From positions 47,450 to 111,449 of the forward strand of contig CAYQNU010000015.1 in NCBI GenBank assembly GCA_964419055.1: DNA of 64,000 nucleotides. The letters are read 5' to 3'. The position numbers were made by a program, and so were the translations under genes. How positions within the stretch are numbered: position 1 is the first letter of the stretch; each line of letters begins with the position of its first letter. This document shows, piece by piece, positions 25,236 through 34,826 of this stretch. The notes below the pieces were generated by a model that had not been told where the DNA came from, searched no databases, and saw only the letters and a program-made list of their open reading frames with translations. The DNA comes from CAYQNU01 sp964419055 (GTDB lineage: Bacteria; Bacteroidota; Bacteroidia; Flavobacteriales_D; Parvicellaceae).

Positions 25236-26006
25236 TTACATAACTAATTTTCCATTACAAGTCAACTCTAAACAAGTGGTTGCATTGATAATGGATGATT
25301 TTTTGTGATATTCTTTTTGACTGCTGTGAATATATAAACACGAACCTCCGCAAATTTTATCTACCAATTCTTTATAACCCTCTTTTGGTAAAGCTGGGCA
25401 TCCGTGACTTCTTCCTAATCTACCATTTTGTTTGATATAATCTTCACTTACATAATCTGCAGAATGTATAACTACACCTCTTTCACGAACCTTATTGTTG
25501 GAATATTCAAGACCGTCTAATTTGAGACTGTATCCGTGTTTGCCATCATAAATTTCGCCTGTTGTAAAAAAACCAATACTGCTTTGATAACTGTTTTCAA
25601 GATTTGAAAATGCGTTGGCAAATTCTTCCCCGGATTTCATACCATGTGCCACCAATGAACTGGTTAGTAAATTCCAATTTTGAGTATCTATGATAAAAAA
25701 CCTTTTGGAATTGGAAGAAACGGTAAAATCAACTATAGTTAAATACGTTGGATTAGCAATTTTACCCATTAAAAGTAATTGGTAATATCCTTTCAGTCCA
25801 TTCTCAAATGCCGTATACGATAAATTTGGGTCATTTATTCTAATGTAGGTATCCTTGGCAAAATCGGCAAGTGACATTACCGAATTATGATCTTCTTCAA
25901 ACCAATTATTAAATCCTTTTTCAGCAGCATCTAGACCGTTGGTATTTTGCACTGAAGAAAACCATAAAACAGGCAAAAAGGACAATATGGAATACATTTT
26001 TTTCAT
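25236..26006 (-). CDS. exported murein L,D-transpeptidase-like protein
   Basis: About 256 residues with a signal peptide (MKKMYSILSFLPVLWFSSVQ). The catalytic region shows VVIHSADYVSEDYI, then GRLGRSHGCPALPKEGY, in which H and C of SHGCPAL are the expected catalytic residues of the YkuD-like murein L,D-transpeptidase fold. It therefore likely acts on peptidoglycan in the periplasm. The catalytic residues are intact. The upstream ATG at 26027 is in frame; 26006 is preferred because it begins at MKK ahead of the hydrophobic stretch. Confidence 0.85.
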   Translation of the reverse strand: MKKMYSILSFLPVLWFSSVQNTNGLDAAEKGFNNWFEEDHNSVMSLADFAKDTYIRINDPNLSYTAFENGLKGYYQLLLMGKIANPTYLTIVDFTVSSNSKRFFIIDTQNWNLLTSSLVAHGMKSGEEFANAFSNLENSYQSSIGFFTTGEIYDGKHGYSLKLDGLEYSNNKVRERGVVIHSADYVSEDYIKQNGRLGRSHGCPALPKEGYKELVDKICGGSCLYIHSSQKEYHKKSSIINATTCLELTCNGKLVM

Positions 26007-26175
26007 TGGAAGTCGCAAACCTAACAATTTAAGCGGTCGTTGCTTCTTCCATCAATAAAAAATAACAAAAAATTAAGAAAATACTTTCTGATTGAAAATA
26101 GAGTATTTAACCACTTAATTCAATGTGTGTTTGAATTAGGATTACACTTCAGTTTCAGGCTTTTAATTCCAATGA

Positions 26176-26691
26176 TTAAAATACAAATTGATACAATTCT
26201 TCATCAAGCCAGCCATTAGGACCTAAAACCCAATCTTTATGCACTCCAACCAATTGGAAACCAACAGATACAAACATTTTTTTACTAGCCACATTGTCGG
26301 ACAATATGCTGCAATATATTTGATGTAAACGCAAGGTGTTTTTTACATAATCCATGACCAATTGCACACTTTCTTTCCCTAATCCCTTACCCCTATTTTT
26401 ATGGTCGGCAACAAGCACACCTAATCCAACTTTTTGATTTTTAGGATCGAAATCAAATAAATCAATAGCTCCCAAACGTTCTCCGGAGATTAAATCAATA
26501 ATAATTAATCTCAATTGTTTCGTTGCATAAATATCTTGTGATGAATGTACGTAATCAAAAATCATTTGTTTTGAAAAGGGCACCACAGTGCCACTAATTA
26601 ACCAATTTTCTTGATTGTTTTCCCAAGAAAGTATACAATCCAAATCTGATGGTTCTACCATTCTTAGAGCTATGTTTTGTCCTTTGATCAT
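26176..26691 (-). CDS. GNAT N-acetyltransferase, RimJ/RimL-like
   Basis: About 171 residues with the GNAT fold: IALRMVEPSDLDCILSWENNQENW at the N-terminus, the beta-4 VGLGVLVADHKNRGKGLGKESV acetyl-CoA loop (R/Q-x-x-G-x-G/A form NRGKGLG), and LHQIYCSILSDNVASKKMFVSVGF. RimJ/RimL-like members acetylate protein N-termini, spermidine or small amines. Substrate is not predicted. Start at 26691 gives the conventional MIKGQNIALR; an ATG ten codons upstream is possible. Confidence 0.87.
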   Translation of the reverse strand: MIKGQNIALRMVEPSDLDCILSWENNQENWLISGTVVPFSKQMIFDYVHSSQDIYATKQLRLIIIDLISGERLGAIDLFDFDPKNQKVGLGVLVADHKNRGKGLGKESVQLVMDYVKNTLRLHQIYCSILSDNVASKKMFVSVGFQLVGVHKDWVLGPNGWLDEELYQFVF

Positions 26692-26750
26692 TCGATTACT
26701 TCTTGCGTTTTTCGTGTACAAAATTACACTTTATTATCCTATGACAAATA

Positions 26751-28679
26751 TTAAAATTTTTCCCAAATGGCATACTTCTCCCGATTACCTTCCCGAATGG
26801 TAATCGAAAAACGGGTAACCTTTAATGTTGTTTTATCTTTATTCCAAATATAGGTCTTCAAATAAACATCTTCATTAGATATCTTTTCTAGAATATGGTA
26901 ATCCAGCGATATAAAAACAGATTGTTTTTTAGATGAATCCACTTCAAACGATGTTGAACTGCCAGCTCTCCACAATTTTGACCCCGATGCTGTGTAAATA
27001 TCAAATACAACTAAAACCTCACCTTTTATTGAATCCATCCATTCAAATTCCAGTTGGCCTTCTATAACATCCTTTTCATCCTTAATTTCTTTTGATAATA
27101 GAATCTCTGTTCCTGCACTGTATTCATTTTCATCAGTCACTTTTAGGTAGTTTTTATGGCTTAATGAATCTACTTCTAACTCAAGATATCCAAACCAATC
27201 CGCTTGAATGGTATCAAATGTATTTTCTTTTTTGAAATAATAGTTGGGGATAGAATGGTCAGCATATTTACTAAAAACCCATATATTACTACCGATATAA
27301 TCTCTTTTTTCAATCAAATAAGGATATTTGTAGCGCACCAATTGAATGATTTCTTTTGGTTGGTTATCTAATACACCAATAATAACATAGCTACTCTTGG
27401 AATCATGAATCAGTTGAGCCAAATCTTTCAAATTGGGTTCATTAGGTTTGAAATGAAAAAAATCATAATCTAAGTTATATTTATGGAAGTAATGTGCGAT
27501 AATTTCAGGATGATTGGCTAAAATAACCTCAACACTTTCTTTTCCGTAAGTATCCAATAATTCCGGCACAGCCACAACGTTTTGTTTAAACATTTCACGA
27601 TAATAAAACACATCATAATGTTTTCTTTCACCAATTAAACTAGCTGAGGTGAGGGTTATTAACAAACCAACAAGTAGTGCATTCCATTTTGAAGAAAGCG
27701 GTTTTATCCACCCAAAAATGAAAAACAACAAAAATGGGAAGGAAAATATGAGCACAGAATATTGAAGCAAAGGTGCTCGATATACAGAATAAAAATAGCC
27801 TATTAAAAGGGGTAATAAAAACCAAATTACTGCAATCCAATTATAGTTACTTTTATCAATTGTTCCTTTTTTAAGAATCAAAATACTTAAAAGCAGGGCT
27901 ATATTGGAGGTGAGTAGCCATGAAAAATGAAAAATATAACTTATAAAATTCCAAAAGAATATAGGTGTTGGAGCTTGCAACCAAGAGCCTATACCAGCTG
28001 TGTGTAATTGTGCAAAAAATATGGGAAGATGAGGAACATACAAAAGAAAAACCGCTAGACCACCCAAGAAAAACGACTTGCGGGTTTTACCTTTGGATAG
28101 AACTACACCTGTAAGTCCTACTATTGCTGCAAATAACAAACTAAAATGATGATTATAAGCACATAAAGCCGAAAATAGGATGTATCCCATCCAATCCCAT
28201 TTGTTGAATTTTTCGGTTTCTTGATAGACCTTTGTCCAATAAAAAACCATTGCCAAACAAAGAAATAAACCACTACCATAAGGTCTTGCTATTTGGCTAT
28301 ACATAACCGAAAATTGTAGTGTGGCAATGAGAGTAGCAGTTAATAATCCAACTGTCTCGTTATACCACTTTTTTCCAATGGTAAACATAAAATATATAGC
28401 CCCAATGCCCATCAGAAGAAAAGGCAACTTAACCGCCATTTCAGTTGTTCCAAAAAGTGCTGTCCAATAATACAAAAACAATTGCACACCTGCTGGATGA
28501 CCGTCTGGTTTAATCCCTAGTTCAATAACTTCACCAACCGTTTCAAATTGCAATCTTCCTAATGCCGAAAACTCATCTGGAGTAAAGGGAATATCTTGGA
28601 AATTGTAAAAACGCAAAACAGCCCCCACACAAATAATGAAGAGCAATAATAGTGAGGTATGATGTCTCGAATTATTCAA
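26751..28679 (-). CDS. GT39-family membrane glycosyltransferase
   Basis: 642 residues. About ten to eleven hydrophobic helices fill residues 8-365, followed by a soluble periplasmic domain of about 270 residues. The first loop shows the PDEFSALGRLQFETVGE acidic motif of GT-C/PMT enzymes. Such proteins transfer sugar from polyprenyl-phosphate donors to lipid, glycan or protein acceptors. The C-terminal region has no recognisable domain. The assigned start is TTG (no ATG in reach before the first helix). The gene lies 112 bases from the S46 peptidase gene upstream. Confidence 0.78.
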   Translation of the reverse strand: MNNSRHHTSLLLLFIICVGAVLRFYNFQDIPFTPDEFSALGRLQFETVGEVIELGIKPDGHPAGVQLFLYYWTALFGTTEMAVKLPFLLMGIGAIYFMFTIGKKWYNETVGLLTATLIATLQFSVMYSQIARPYGSGLFLCLAMVFYWTKVYQETEKFNKWDWMGYILFSALCAYNHHFSLLFAAIVGLTGVVLSKGKTRKSFFLGGLAVFLLYVPHLPIFFAQLHTAGIGSWLQAPTPIFFWNFISYIFHFSWLLTSNIALLLSILILKKGTIDKSNYNWIAVIWFLLPLLIGYFYSVYRAPLLQYSVLIFSFPFLLFFIFGWIKPLSSKWNALLVGLLITLTSASLIGERKHYDVFYYREMFKQNVVAVPELLDTYGKESVEVILANHPEIIAHYFHKYNLDYDFFHFKPNEPNLKDLAQLIHDSKSSYVIIGVLDNQPKEIIQLVRYKYPYLIEKRDYIGSNIWVFSKYADHSIPNYYFKKENTFDTIQADWFGYLELEVDSLSHKNYLKVTDENEYSAGTEILLSKEIKDEKDVIEGQLEFEWMDSIKGEVLVVFDIYTASGSKLWRAGSSTSFEVDSSKKQSVFISLDYHILEKISNEDVYLKTYIWNKDKTTLKVTRFSITIREGNREKYAIWEKF

Positions 28680-28736
28680 GAGGAGTTGAACGTTATTTTT
28701 ATCTATAATTTATGCCGAAAAAGCCAAATAGGGTAA

Positions 28737-28769
28737 AAAAAAACCACCTACAAATGTAAGTGGTTTTTT
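28737..28769 (-). terminator. intrinsic terminator after the S46 peptidase gene
   Basis: AAAAACCAC, a short mismatched inner stem, and GTGGTTTTT form a hairpin followed on the minus strand by T-runs, 21 bases after the peptidase stop. Confidence 0.65.
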
Positions 28770-28789
28770 ATATTTTGATAACCTATTGA

Positions 28790-30937
28790 TTATTTAATAA
28801 TGGTCATTTCTTTGATTAAATTGTCAGCACCTGCATATTTATCAATAATGAATAACACAAAACGAATGTCAACATTGATTGTACGTTGTAAGTTTTTGTC
28901 AAAAATAACATCTCCAGCCATCGCTTCGATATTACCATCAAATGCCAAACCTATTAATTCGCCTTTTCCATTAAGAACAGGTGAACCAGAGTTCCCACCT
29001 GTGATATCGTTATCCGTTAAAAAGTTTACCGGTAAATAGCCATTTTTATCTGCATATTGACCAAAATCTTTTGCTTTGTACAAATCAATTAATCGTTGTG
29101 ACAAATCAAATTCAGGATCACCAGCTTTGTGTTTATTCACCATTCCTTGCAAGGTTGTGTAATAATTCTTTTTAGCATCATTTCTTGCATCTGCAGGTAA
29201 TGCTCTTACTTTACCGTAAGTCAAACGCAACGTTGAATTAGCATCTGGATATAAGATGGTACTTAATTTTGACTCACGAAGCCCTTCCACCAATAATCTG
29301 TATGATTTTTGGTAATTTTCTTGAGCAGTTAATATAGCATCTGGAACAGTAGCATAATGGGTCAATAAATCATTAGATAACTTGTAAATTGGGTCATTTT
29401 TTAACATATCTCCACTTGGAAATTCAACAAAAGATAATAAACGATCTCTAGAACCGAAAACACTCATATCAAAAATAGCAGACACATAACGGTTAAAATT
29501 GTGACCATTAGTTTTTGACATCGAATCTAAAGCAGGTAATAATGTGTATCCAGCTTTTGAAGTATATAAACCTAATTGAGCCGCTAAAATATCTTTTTCA
29601 GCAGGTAAGTACAAATTATCATAAAACTCATTAATTGATTGTACTAAACCTTCTTTCATTGCTGTGCGTTGACCAGAACCTGAAGTTGCATAGGTATTCA
29701 ATGCTTTACCCAACGATCTAGATATCATAGCAAAGTTACTGGTTCTGATTAATGTCATTAAGTAATTATCATGACGTGATTTTTCATTAGTTAATGCATA
29801 AAAGTCATTGATATCTTTTATTACTGTACCATATTTTTCTTTGTTTGCAGGTTTATTAGCCCAAGCATCAAATTTTGCTTCATTTTTTCTTTTTAAATCA
29901 GCTGTAGCAAATTTAGTTAAGGCATCAATCATACCTTGTCTATTTTTCCAATAGTTAGCCACTTGAGCATATTTTGATGCATACATCAAACGGATAGCTG
30001 GATCTGCGTCCATATGTTTTTTCATCATATCCATTCCCATTTTAGAACCTTCAACCCAAGCTGGATAAGCAAATTTCACATTTTGATCAATTCCACCTGC
30101 TGGCATCCAACGATTTGTTCTTCCTGGATATCCTAAAATCATGGCGAAATCATTTTCTTGCACACCTTTCAAACTGATGGGTAAGTGGTGCTTTGGTTTC
30201 ATAGGAATATTTTCTGGAGAATAAGGAGCAGGGTTTCCATTTTTATCGGTATACACTCTAAACAAAGAAAAATCACCTGTATGACGTGGCCATTCCCAGT
30301 TGTCTGTGTCTCCTCCAAATTTACCTATGCTTTCAGTAGGCGTTCCTACCAAACGTACATCTTTATAATCTTCGTACACGAAATAATAAAATTCATTTCC
30401 TTCAAAGAATGAACGAACTGAAACCGTGTACTTTCCACCACCATCTTGTTCTTTTTGAATTAAGGCAATTTCCTTATTTATGGCTGCAGCTCTTTCTTTT
30501 TCGGTCATTTTAGGATTCGTAACAGCCAATATTCTTTTGGTAACATCATCCATTTTTACGAAAAAACGTACAAAAACACTTTTTGGATTTAATTCTGATT
30601 TAAAATCTTTGGCCCAAAATCCATCTTTCAAATAATTTTTTTCTGGTGTCGATAATTCTGCAATCAAGTCATACCCACAGTGGTGATTGGTCAACAACAA
30701 ACCATCTTTTGATATAACTTCTGCTGTACATCCACCATTAAATTGAACTATGGCATCTTTCAAACTGCTGTTATTGATACTGTAAATTTCTTCAGCAGTC
30801 AATTGCAATCCCATTTTTTGCATATCTCTTTGATTTAATCTTTCGATGTGCATCAAAAACCACATTCCTTCGTCTGCTTTTACATTTCCAAGACCAATAA
30901 ATATAAAGGCCATCATTAAAATCCCAATCTTTTTCAT
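28790..30937 (-). CDS. S46-family dipeptidyl-peptidase, DPP7-like
   Basis: 715 residues with a signal peptide (MKKIGILMMAFIFIGLGNVKA, then DEGMW). The serine-protease triad motifs of S46 are intact: TNHHCGYD (His), GDTDNWEWPRHTGDF (Asp) and TGGNSGSPV with the nucleophile at S650. The P1-specificity residue, 18 positions after the serine, is Gly668 (AFDGN), as in DPP7, rather than Arg as in DPP11. That predicts preference for hydrophobic P1 residues. It is periplasmic and releases dipeptides in Bacteroidota. Confidence 0.93.
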   Translation of the reverse strand: MKKIGILMMAFIFIGLGNVKADEGMWFLMHIERLNQRDMQKMGLQLTAEEIYSINNSSLKDAIVQFNGGCTAEVISKDGLLLTNHHCGYDLIAELSTPEKNYLKDGFWAKDFKSELNPKSVFVRFFVKMDDVTKRILAVTNPKMTEKERAAAINKEIALIQKEQDGGGKYTVSVRSFFEGNEFYYFVYEDYKDVRLVGTPTESIGKFGGDTDNWEWPRHTGDFSLFRVYTDKNGNPAPYSPENIPMKPKHHLPISLKGVQENDFAMILGYPGRTNRWMPAGGIDQNVKFAYPAWVEGSKMGMDMMKKHMDADPAIRLMYASKYAQVANYWKNRQGMIDALTKFATADLKRKNEAKFDAWANKPANKEKYGTVIKDINDFYALTNEKSRHDNYLMTLIRTSNFAMISRSLGKALNTYATSGSGQRTAMKEGLVQSINEFYDNLYLPAEKDILAAQLGLYTSKAGYTLLPALDSMSKTNGHNFNRYVSAIFDMSVFGSRDRLLSFVEFPSGDMLKNDPIYKLSNDLLTHYATVPDAILTAQENYQKSYRLLVEGLRESKLSTILYPDANSTLRLTYGKVRALPADARNDAKKNYYTTLQGMVNKHKAGDPEFDLSQRLIDLYKAKDFGQYADKNGYLPVNFLTDNDITGGNSGSPVLNGKGELIGLAFDGNIEAMAGDVIFDKNLQRTINVDIRFVLFIIDKYAGADNLIKEMTIIK

Positions 30938-30954
30938 ACTTTCTTATTTTGTTG

Positions 30955-30962
30955 CAAAGATA
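30955..30962 (-). promoter_or_regulatory. -7 promoter element TATCTTTG
   Basis: On the minus strand TATCTTTG matches the consensus 17 bases before the S46 peptidase start, predicting a very short leader of about ten bases. Confidence 0.5.
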
Positions 30963-31150
30963 CTTACAACGATTTTTATTGATTAATTAAAAATTACGGG
31001 TGGCAAAAATATAAATTTTAGTGGATAAAAAAAGCCTTTTATTTAAATTGAAAATAAAAGAAATATATGAAATTGGAAATTAACCAATATTTAAACTATT
31101 ATCAATTTATTATTATTGTTTATATTCAACAATATAAAAGCCGACATATA

Positions 31151-32155
31151 CTAATGTAAAATTTTATACACCAATTCCTTATATAACTCGCCCGTGTTTG
31201 AATTGCTTGCTCCTACTCCTTTGGCCTTTAAATCAGCATCTTTTAGAAATCCTATAATTTTAGCTACCTTGTTTAAAGGATAATGCTGTGCTGCCGTATT
31301 GTAATCTTTCATTAAAAAAGGAGGCATTCCCATTTGAGCAGCCGCTTGTTGCTCCGTCATTTTACTTTTCAAAAATTGATATTTCAATAATTTACTAAAG
31401 AAACTGTAGGTCACAGCAACAAATCCAATTATTGAATAATTTTTTTCATTTTGACCAAAGTAATTAGCAATCAAATTTGCCTTATAAATATCTTTTGTAA
31501 TTAGGGCCTTTTGCAATTCAAAATAATTGTATTCCTTTGAAATTCCTACGTTGGCGTACACAATTTTCTCATCAATTAACACCTCCCCTTTCAGCATAAT
31601 CTGAATTTTCTTGATGGTATTTACAATTTTATTCAAATCATCCCCTAGAAACTCAGCCAACATAATAGAAGCCTTAGGTGCAACGGTCAAACCTTGACTT
31701 TTTCCATAGTTCACAATCCATTCAGGCAATAAATAATCTTTGACTTTCTCTGTATTAAAATACCAACCATTTTTGGCAATATCTTTAGCTAATTTTGTTT
31801 TACCATCCAGTTTCTTATGTTTATAATTGATAACTAAAATGGTGGTCAAAGATGGGTTAGTAACATAGGTAATAAAGTCATCAAATTTTCGAATATTTTG
31901 AGCTTCTTTAACAATTATAACATTGAATGGTGCCATCATAGGGTATCTTCGGGCGGCATTTATGATATCAACCACTTCAATATCTCCTCCATATAAAACG
32001 GTTTGGTTAAAATCCTTTTCGGAATCATCTAGCACATTATTAGCAATGTAATCGGTAATTTCATCAATGAAATAGGATTCTTCACCATCCAAAAAATAAA
32101 TGGGCAGATATTGTCTATTTTTTAAATCCGATATTAATTTTTCAAAACCTTTCAT
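31151..32155 (-). CDS. holA: DNA polymerase III delta subunit
   Basis: 334 residues, clamp-loader wrench subunit. It shows the N-terminal AAA+-like region without a functional P-loop (FLDGEESYFIDEITDYI), FNVIIVKEAQNIRKFDDF, and the C-terminal collar helices (GFVAVTYSFFSKLLKYQFLKSKM). The overall pattern and length match HolA of Bacteroidota. The next gene lies 213 bases off, and the intergenic region between them is featureless and AT-rich. Confidence 0.9.
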   Translation of the reverse strand: MKGFEKLISDLKNRQYLPIYFLDGEESYFIDEITDYIANNVLDDSEKDFNQTVLYGGDIEVVDIINAARRYPMMAPFNVIIVKEAQNIRKFDDFITYVTNPSLTTILVINYKHKKLDGKTKLAKDIAKNGWYFNTEKVKDYLLPEWIVNYGKSQGLTVAPKASIMLAEFLGDDLNKIVNTIKKIQIMLKGEVLIDEKIVYANVGISKEYNYFELQKALITKDIYKANLIANYFGQNEKNYSIIGFVAVTYSFFSKLLKYQFLKSKMTEQQAAAQMGMPPFLMKDYNTAAQHYPLNKVAKIIGFLKDADLKAKGVGASNSNTGELYKELVYKILH

Positions 32156-32323
32156 TGTCTAGAATTTGATGCAATGCAAAAATGCCAATTTCTTTTGGAG
32201 TGATGCACAAACGAACTTTTTTTATTTATTGACATTTTTATTCAAAAGTTAATTAGTATTCAATTTTATATTTTAATTTGGCTTCAAATTTGAAAAGCAC
32301 GAAAAAAAATAAATCTAAAACAC

Positions 32324-33526
32324 ATGAAAACAATATTACCTTTTTTATTCATTTTACTAACGAATTTTGTTTTTGGACAAAAAACTGCAGATGTAAAATT
32401 AAAATTCACTTATAACGGAAATCCATTATGCAATTGGGAAGTAACCCTAAAGCATGGTGATGTATCGTTGGGTAAAGGAACCACAGATAAAAGTGGAGTT
32501 GTTGAATTCAGTAGTGTTACCATAATTTCAACTCAAGTAGATGCGTATGGTTATAAAAAAACAGCAAATGGTGACAAAAAATGGGATGTTAAAGGTTACA
32601 TAACATTAGATGGATCGAATTATGGTGAGATGGATTTCAAAAAAATAGTAGCCGATGCAGGTATGCCTGCTTCTATGCTTGAAAACGCTTGGGGATTGAC
32701 CATTAATGATTGTGGTCAAGTTGGTCAATCAACTACTAGCACACCAGTAAAAACAGATGACACCAAATCAACTACTACTGGAACAACAACCAGCGCGCCT
32801 GCAAGTAAACCAGTTGAAGAAGAGCCCGCTTTATCGCCTCTTGAAAACTTACAAAATCAAAAAGCAGGATTAGAAAATAAAATTACTGTACTGGATAAAA
32901 AAATTGAAAAGAAAAAAGCTGAACGCAGCAAATTACCCGAGACTTCATCTGAATACAGTTCGTTATCATATGAAATTAGAGACTTGGAGTTGGACAAAGA
33001 AATTACTAAAATCAAATTAGAGCGTACAGATAAGTTAATTGAAAAGGGTGGTACAAGTTTTTTAAATAAAGAAGAAAGACAAAGTTTTGATAGCCGTGAG
33101 GATAAATTTGTAGCAGAGCAAAAAGAATTAAAACAAAAAGAAAAATCTGGAATTCCTTTTGGCGGCAGTGCACCTGTAGTTGCGCCCTCTGAAACACCTG
33201 TTGAAAATAAAAACAAGGAAGACGACAAACCAAAAGAGGAGAAATCTAAGGAAGAGAAATTAGACAATAAAGACGATAAGGAAGAAGAGGGAAAACGAAA
33301 AATATATACACCTACAGAAATAGCTACATTGAGCACAGCGGGTCTTAAAAAATTAAAATTGGAGAACAATACCGCCATTTCAAAAAGAAAGGTAACCTTA
33401 AAAACCAAAAGTTCATTTCTTACTCCTCAAGAAAAAGCTGATTTACAATTAGAAATTGACGACCTCATCAAACAAGTTGAATTGATTGATGTGGAACTTG
33501 AAAAAAGATCGGAATCTGAAAACTAA
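32324..33526 (+). CDS. exported charged coiled-coil protein, function unknown
   Basis: 400 residues. A signal peptide (MKTILPFLFILLTNFVFGQ) precedes an Ig-like domain of about 100 residues (VKLKFTYNGNPLCNWEVTLKHG...WDVKGYITLDG) resembling a carboxypeptidase-regulatory type fold, a Thr/Ser linker (about 140-165), a coiled coil (170-275), an acid/lysine block (295-325) and a final coiled coil (335-400). A periplasmic structural role is possible but not shown. I recognise no named family. The last codon is followed directly by a palindrome (33527-33536). Confidence 0.72.
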   Translation: MKTILPFLFILLTNFVFGQKTADVKLKFTYNGNPLCNWEVTLKHGDVSLGKGTTDKSGVVEFSSVTIISTQVDAYGYKKTANGDKKWDVKGYITLDGSNYGEMDFKKIVADAGMPASMLENAWGLTINDCGQVGQSTTSTPVKTDDTKSTTTGTTTSAPASKPVEEEPALSPLENLQNQKAGLENKITVLDKKIEKKKAERSKLPETSSEYSSLSYEIRDLELDKEITKIKLERTDKLIEKGGTSFLNKEERQSFDSREDKFVAEQKELKQKEKSGIPFGGSAPVVAPSETPVENKNKEDDKPKEEKSKEEKLDNKDDKEEEGKRKIYTPTEIATLSTAGLKKLKLENNTAISKRKVTLKTKSSFLTPQEKADLQLEIDDLIKQVELIDVELEKRSESEN

Positions 33527-33614
33527 AAGTATACTTAAAGAAATGCACTTTAATTGAAAAAGTTTTAAGTATAGTTAAAACTTTTTGTATATTTGCAAAT
33601 ACTTTTAAGTATAG
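33525..33614 (+). promoter_or_regulatory. promoter with three TTAAGTATA sites ahead of the AAA/DUF4143 gene
   Basis: A TATATTTG -7 box lies at 33588-33595. Around it are TTTTAAGTATAG at 33563-33574 and again at 33603-33614 (12-base direct repeat, 40 bases apart) and an inverted TATACTTAA at 33530-33538. The first of the direct copies sits within a 12-base perfect inverted repeat (33557-33568 with 33575-33586) that could also fold as a weak terminator for the upstream gene. Spacing on either side of the -7 box suggests repressor binding. Confidence 0.5.
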
Positions 33615-33619
33615 CATCT

Positions 33620-34822
33620 ATGCAAAGATTCATATCTAGAGATAATTATATAAATAAAATCACTCCTTTTTTATACACTTCACTTATTAAAGTGATTGTG
33701 GGACAAAGACGTGTAGGCAAAAGCTATCTTTTATATCAACTGATTGATATAATTAAACAAAAAGATAAAACTGCAAACATCATTTATATTAATAAGGAAT
33801 TATTCGAGTTTGATAACATCACAAACTATACGGAATTAAACGATTATTTTAAAAGTCATTTTAAAAATGATGTTCATAATTATTTGTTTATTGACGAAGT
33901 ACAAGAAATTAGTGAGTTTGAAAAATGTTTAAGGAGTATACAAGCAAAAAATGAAGCCGAAATATTTATAACGGGTAGTAATGCGAATTTGTTATCAAGT
34001 GAACTTTCTACCTATTTGAGTGGACGATATATTGAGCTAAAAATATATGGACTATCCTATAATGAATTTCTACTTTTTCATTCATTCGAAAACAATGAAG
34101 TCTCTTTTTATAATTATTTAAAATTTGGAGGACTTCCTGGACTGATAAACATACCACTAGAAGATAATATAGTTTTTGATTATTTAAGAAATATTTATTC
34201 TGCTATTCTTTTTAAAGATGTAGTGAAACGCAATAATATTCGAAACATATCCTTTTTGGAGAATTTAATTAAGTATGTTGGAGACAATGTAGGAAGCCTA
34301 TTTTCAGCAAAAAAAATAAGTGATTACTTAAAATCACAACAGATTAAAGTAACTCCTAATTTAGTCATTGATTACTTGTCTTTCATTGAAAATGCATTTT
34401 TTATTTTTAAAGTACAGCGCTCAGATATTTCTGGAAAGAAAATATTTGAAATCGGAGAAAAATTCTATTTTGAAGATTTAGGTTTGAGACACAGCATATT
34501 AGGATATCGCCAAAATGACATCAATAAAATACTTGAGAATATTGTGTTTATCCATCTTAAAATGGCTGGATATTCTATCACTATTGGATGGGAGAATGGA
34601 AAAGAAATAGATTTTGTGTGCGAACGAAATAATGAAAAAATATATATTCAAGTTACCTACCTTCTGAGTGACGAAAAAGTAAGGGAACGAGAATTTGGAA
34701 ATTTACTTCAAATTAAAGACAATTACCCAAAATATGTACTCTCATTGGACAAAGTAGAAGGAAACTCTTACAAAGGTATTTTGCACAAAAACATTATTCA
34801 CTTTTTATCAGAAATTGTTTAA
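33620..34822 (+). CDS. AAA ATPase with DUF4143 domain
   Basis: 400 residues. The AAA domain has a Walker A (VGQRRVGKSYL) and Walker B (YLFIDEVQEI), with a sensor asparagine-like site in ITGSNANLLSSELS. The C-terminal DUF4143 region includes a PD-(D/E)XK-like KEIDFVCERNNEKIYIQVTY, where the usual lysine is replaced, so nuclease activity is doubtful. These ATPases are common accessory genes with unknown roles. The TTG at 33593 lies inside the -7 promoter box, so the ATG at 33620 is the start. Base use is more AT-rich than its neighbours, suggesting acquisition. Confidence 0.85.
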   Translation: MQRFISRDNYINKITPFLYTSLIKVIVGQRRVGKSYLLYQLIDIIKQKDKTANIIYINKELFEFDNITNYTELNDYFKSHFKNDVHNYLFIDEVQEISEFEKCLRSIQAKNEAEIFITGSNANLLSSELSTYLSGRYIELKIYGLSYNEFLLFHSFENNEVSFYNYLKFGGLPGLINIPLEDNIVFDYLRNIYSAILFKDVVKRNNIRNISFLENLIKYVGDNVGSLFSAKKISDYLKSQQIKVTPNLVIDYLSFIENAFFIFKVQRSDISGKKIFEIGEKFYFEDLGLRHSILGYRQNDINKILENIVFIHLKMAGYSITIGWENGKEIDFVCERNNEKIYIQVTYLLSDEKVREREFGNLLQIKDNYPKYVLSLDKVEGNSYKGILHKNIIHFLSEIV

Positions 34823-34826
34823 GCTA

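Noticed and set aside
32857..33408. 183-codon antisense frame over the coiled-coil protein
   Set aside because: Leu/Ser/Phe-rich complement of Lys/Glu-rich coding sequence, as expected from strand mirroring.
33557..33586. 12-base inverted repeat followed by T-rich bases as the terminator of the 32324 gene
   Set aside because: All stem pairs except two are A-T and the promoter box follows directly; an operator reading was judged more likely, though both could be true.
33620..34822. AAA/DUF4143 gene as part of a defence island or mobile element
   Set aside because: No neighbouring defence, integrase or transposase genes, no attachment-site repeats; only composition suggests acquisition.
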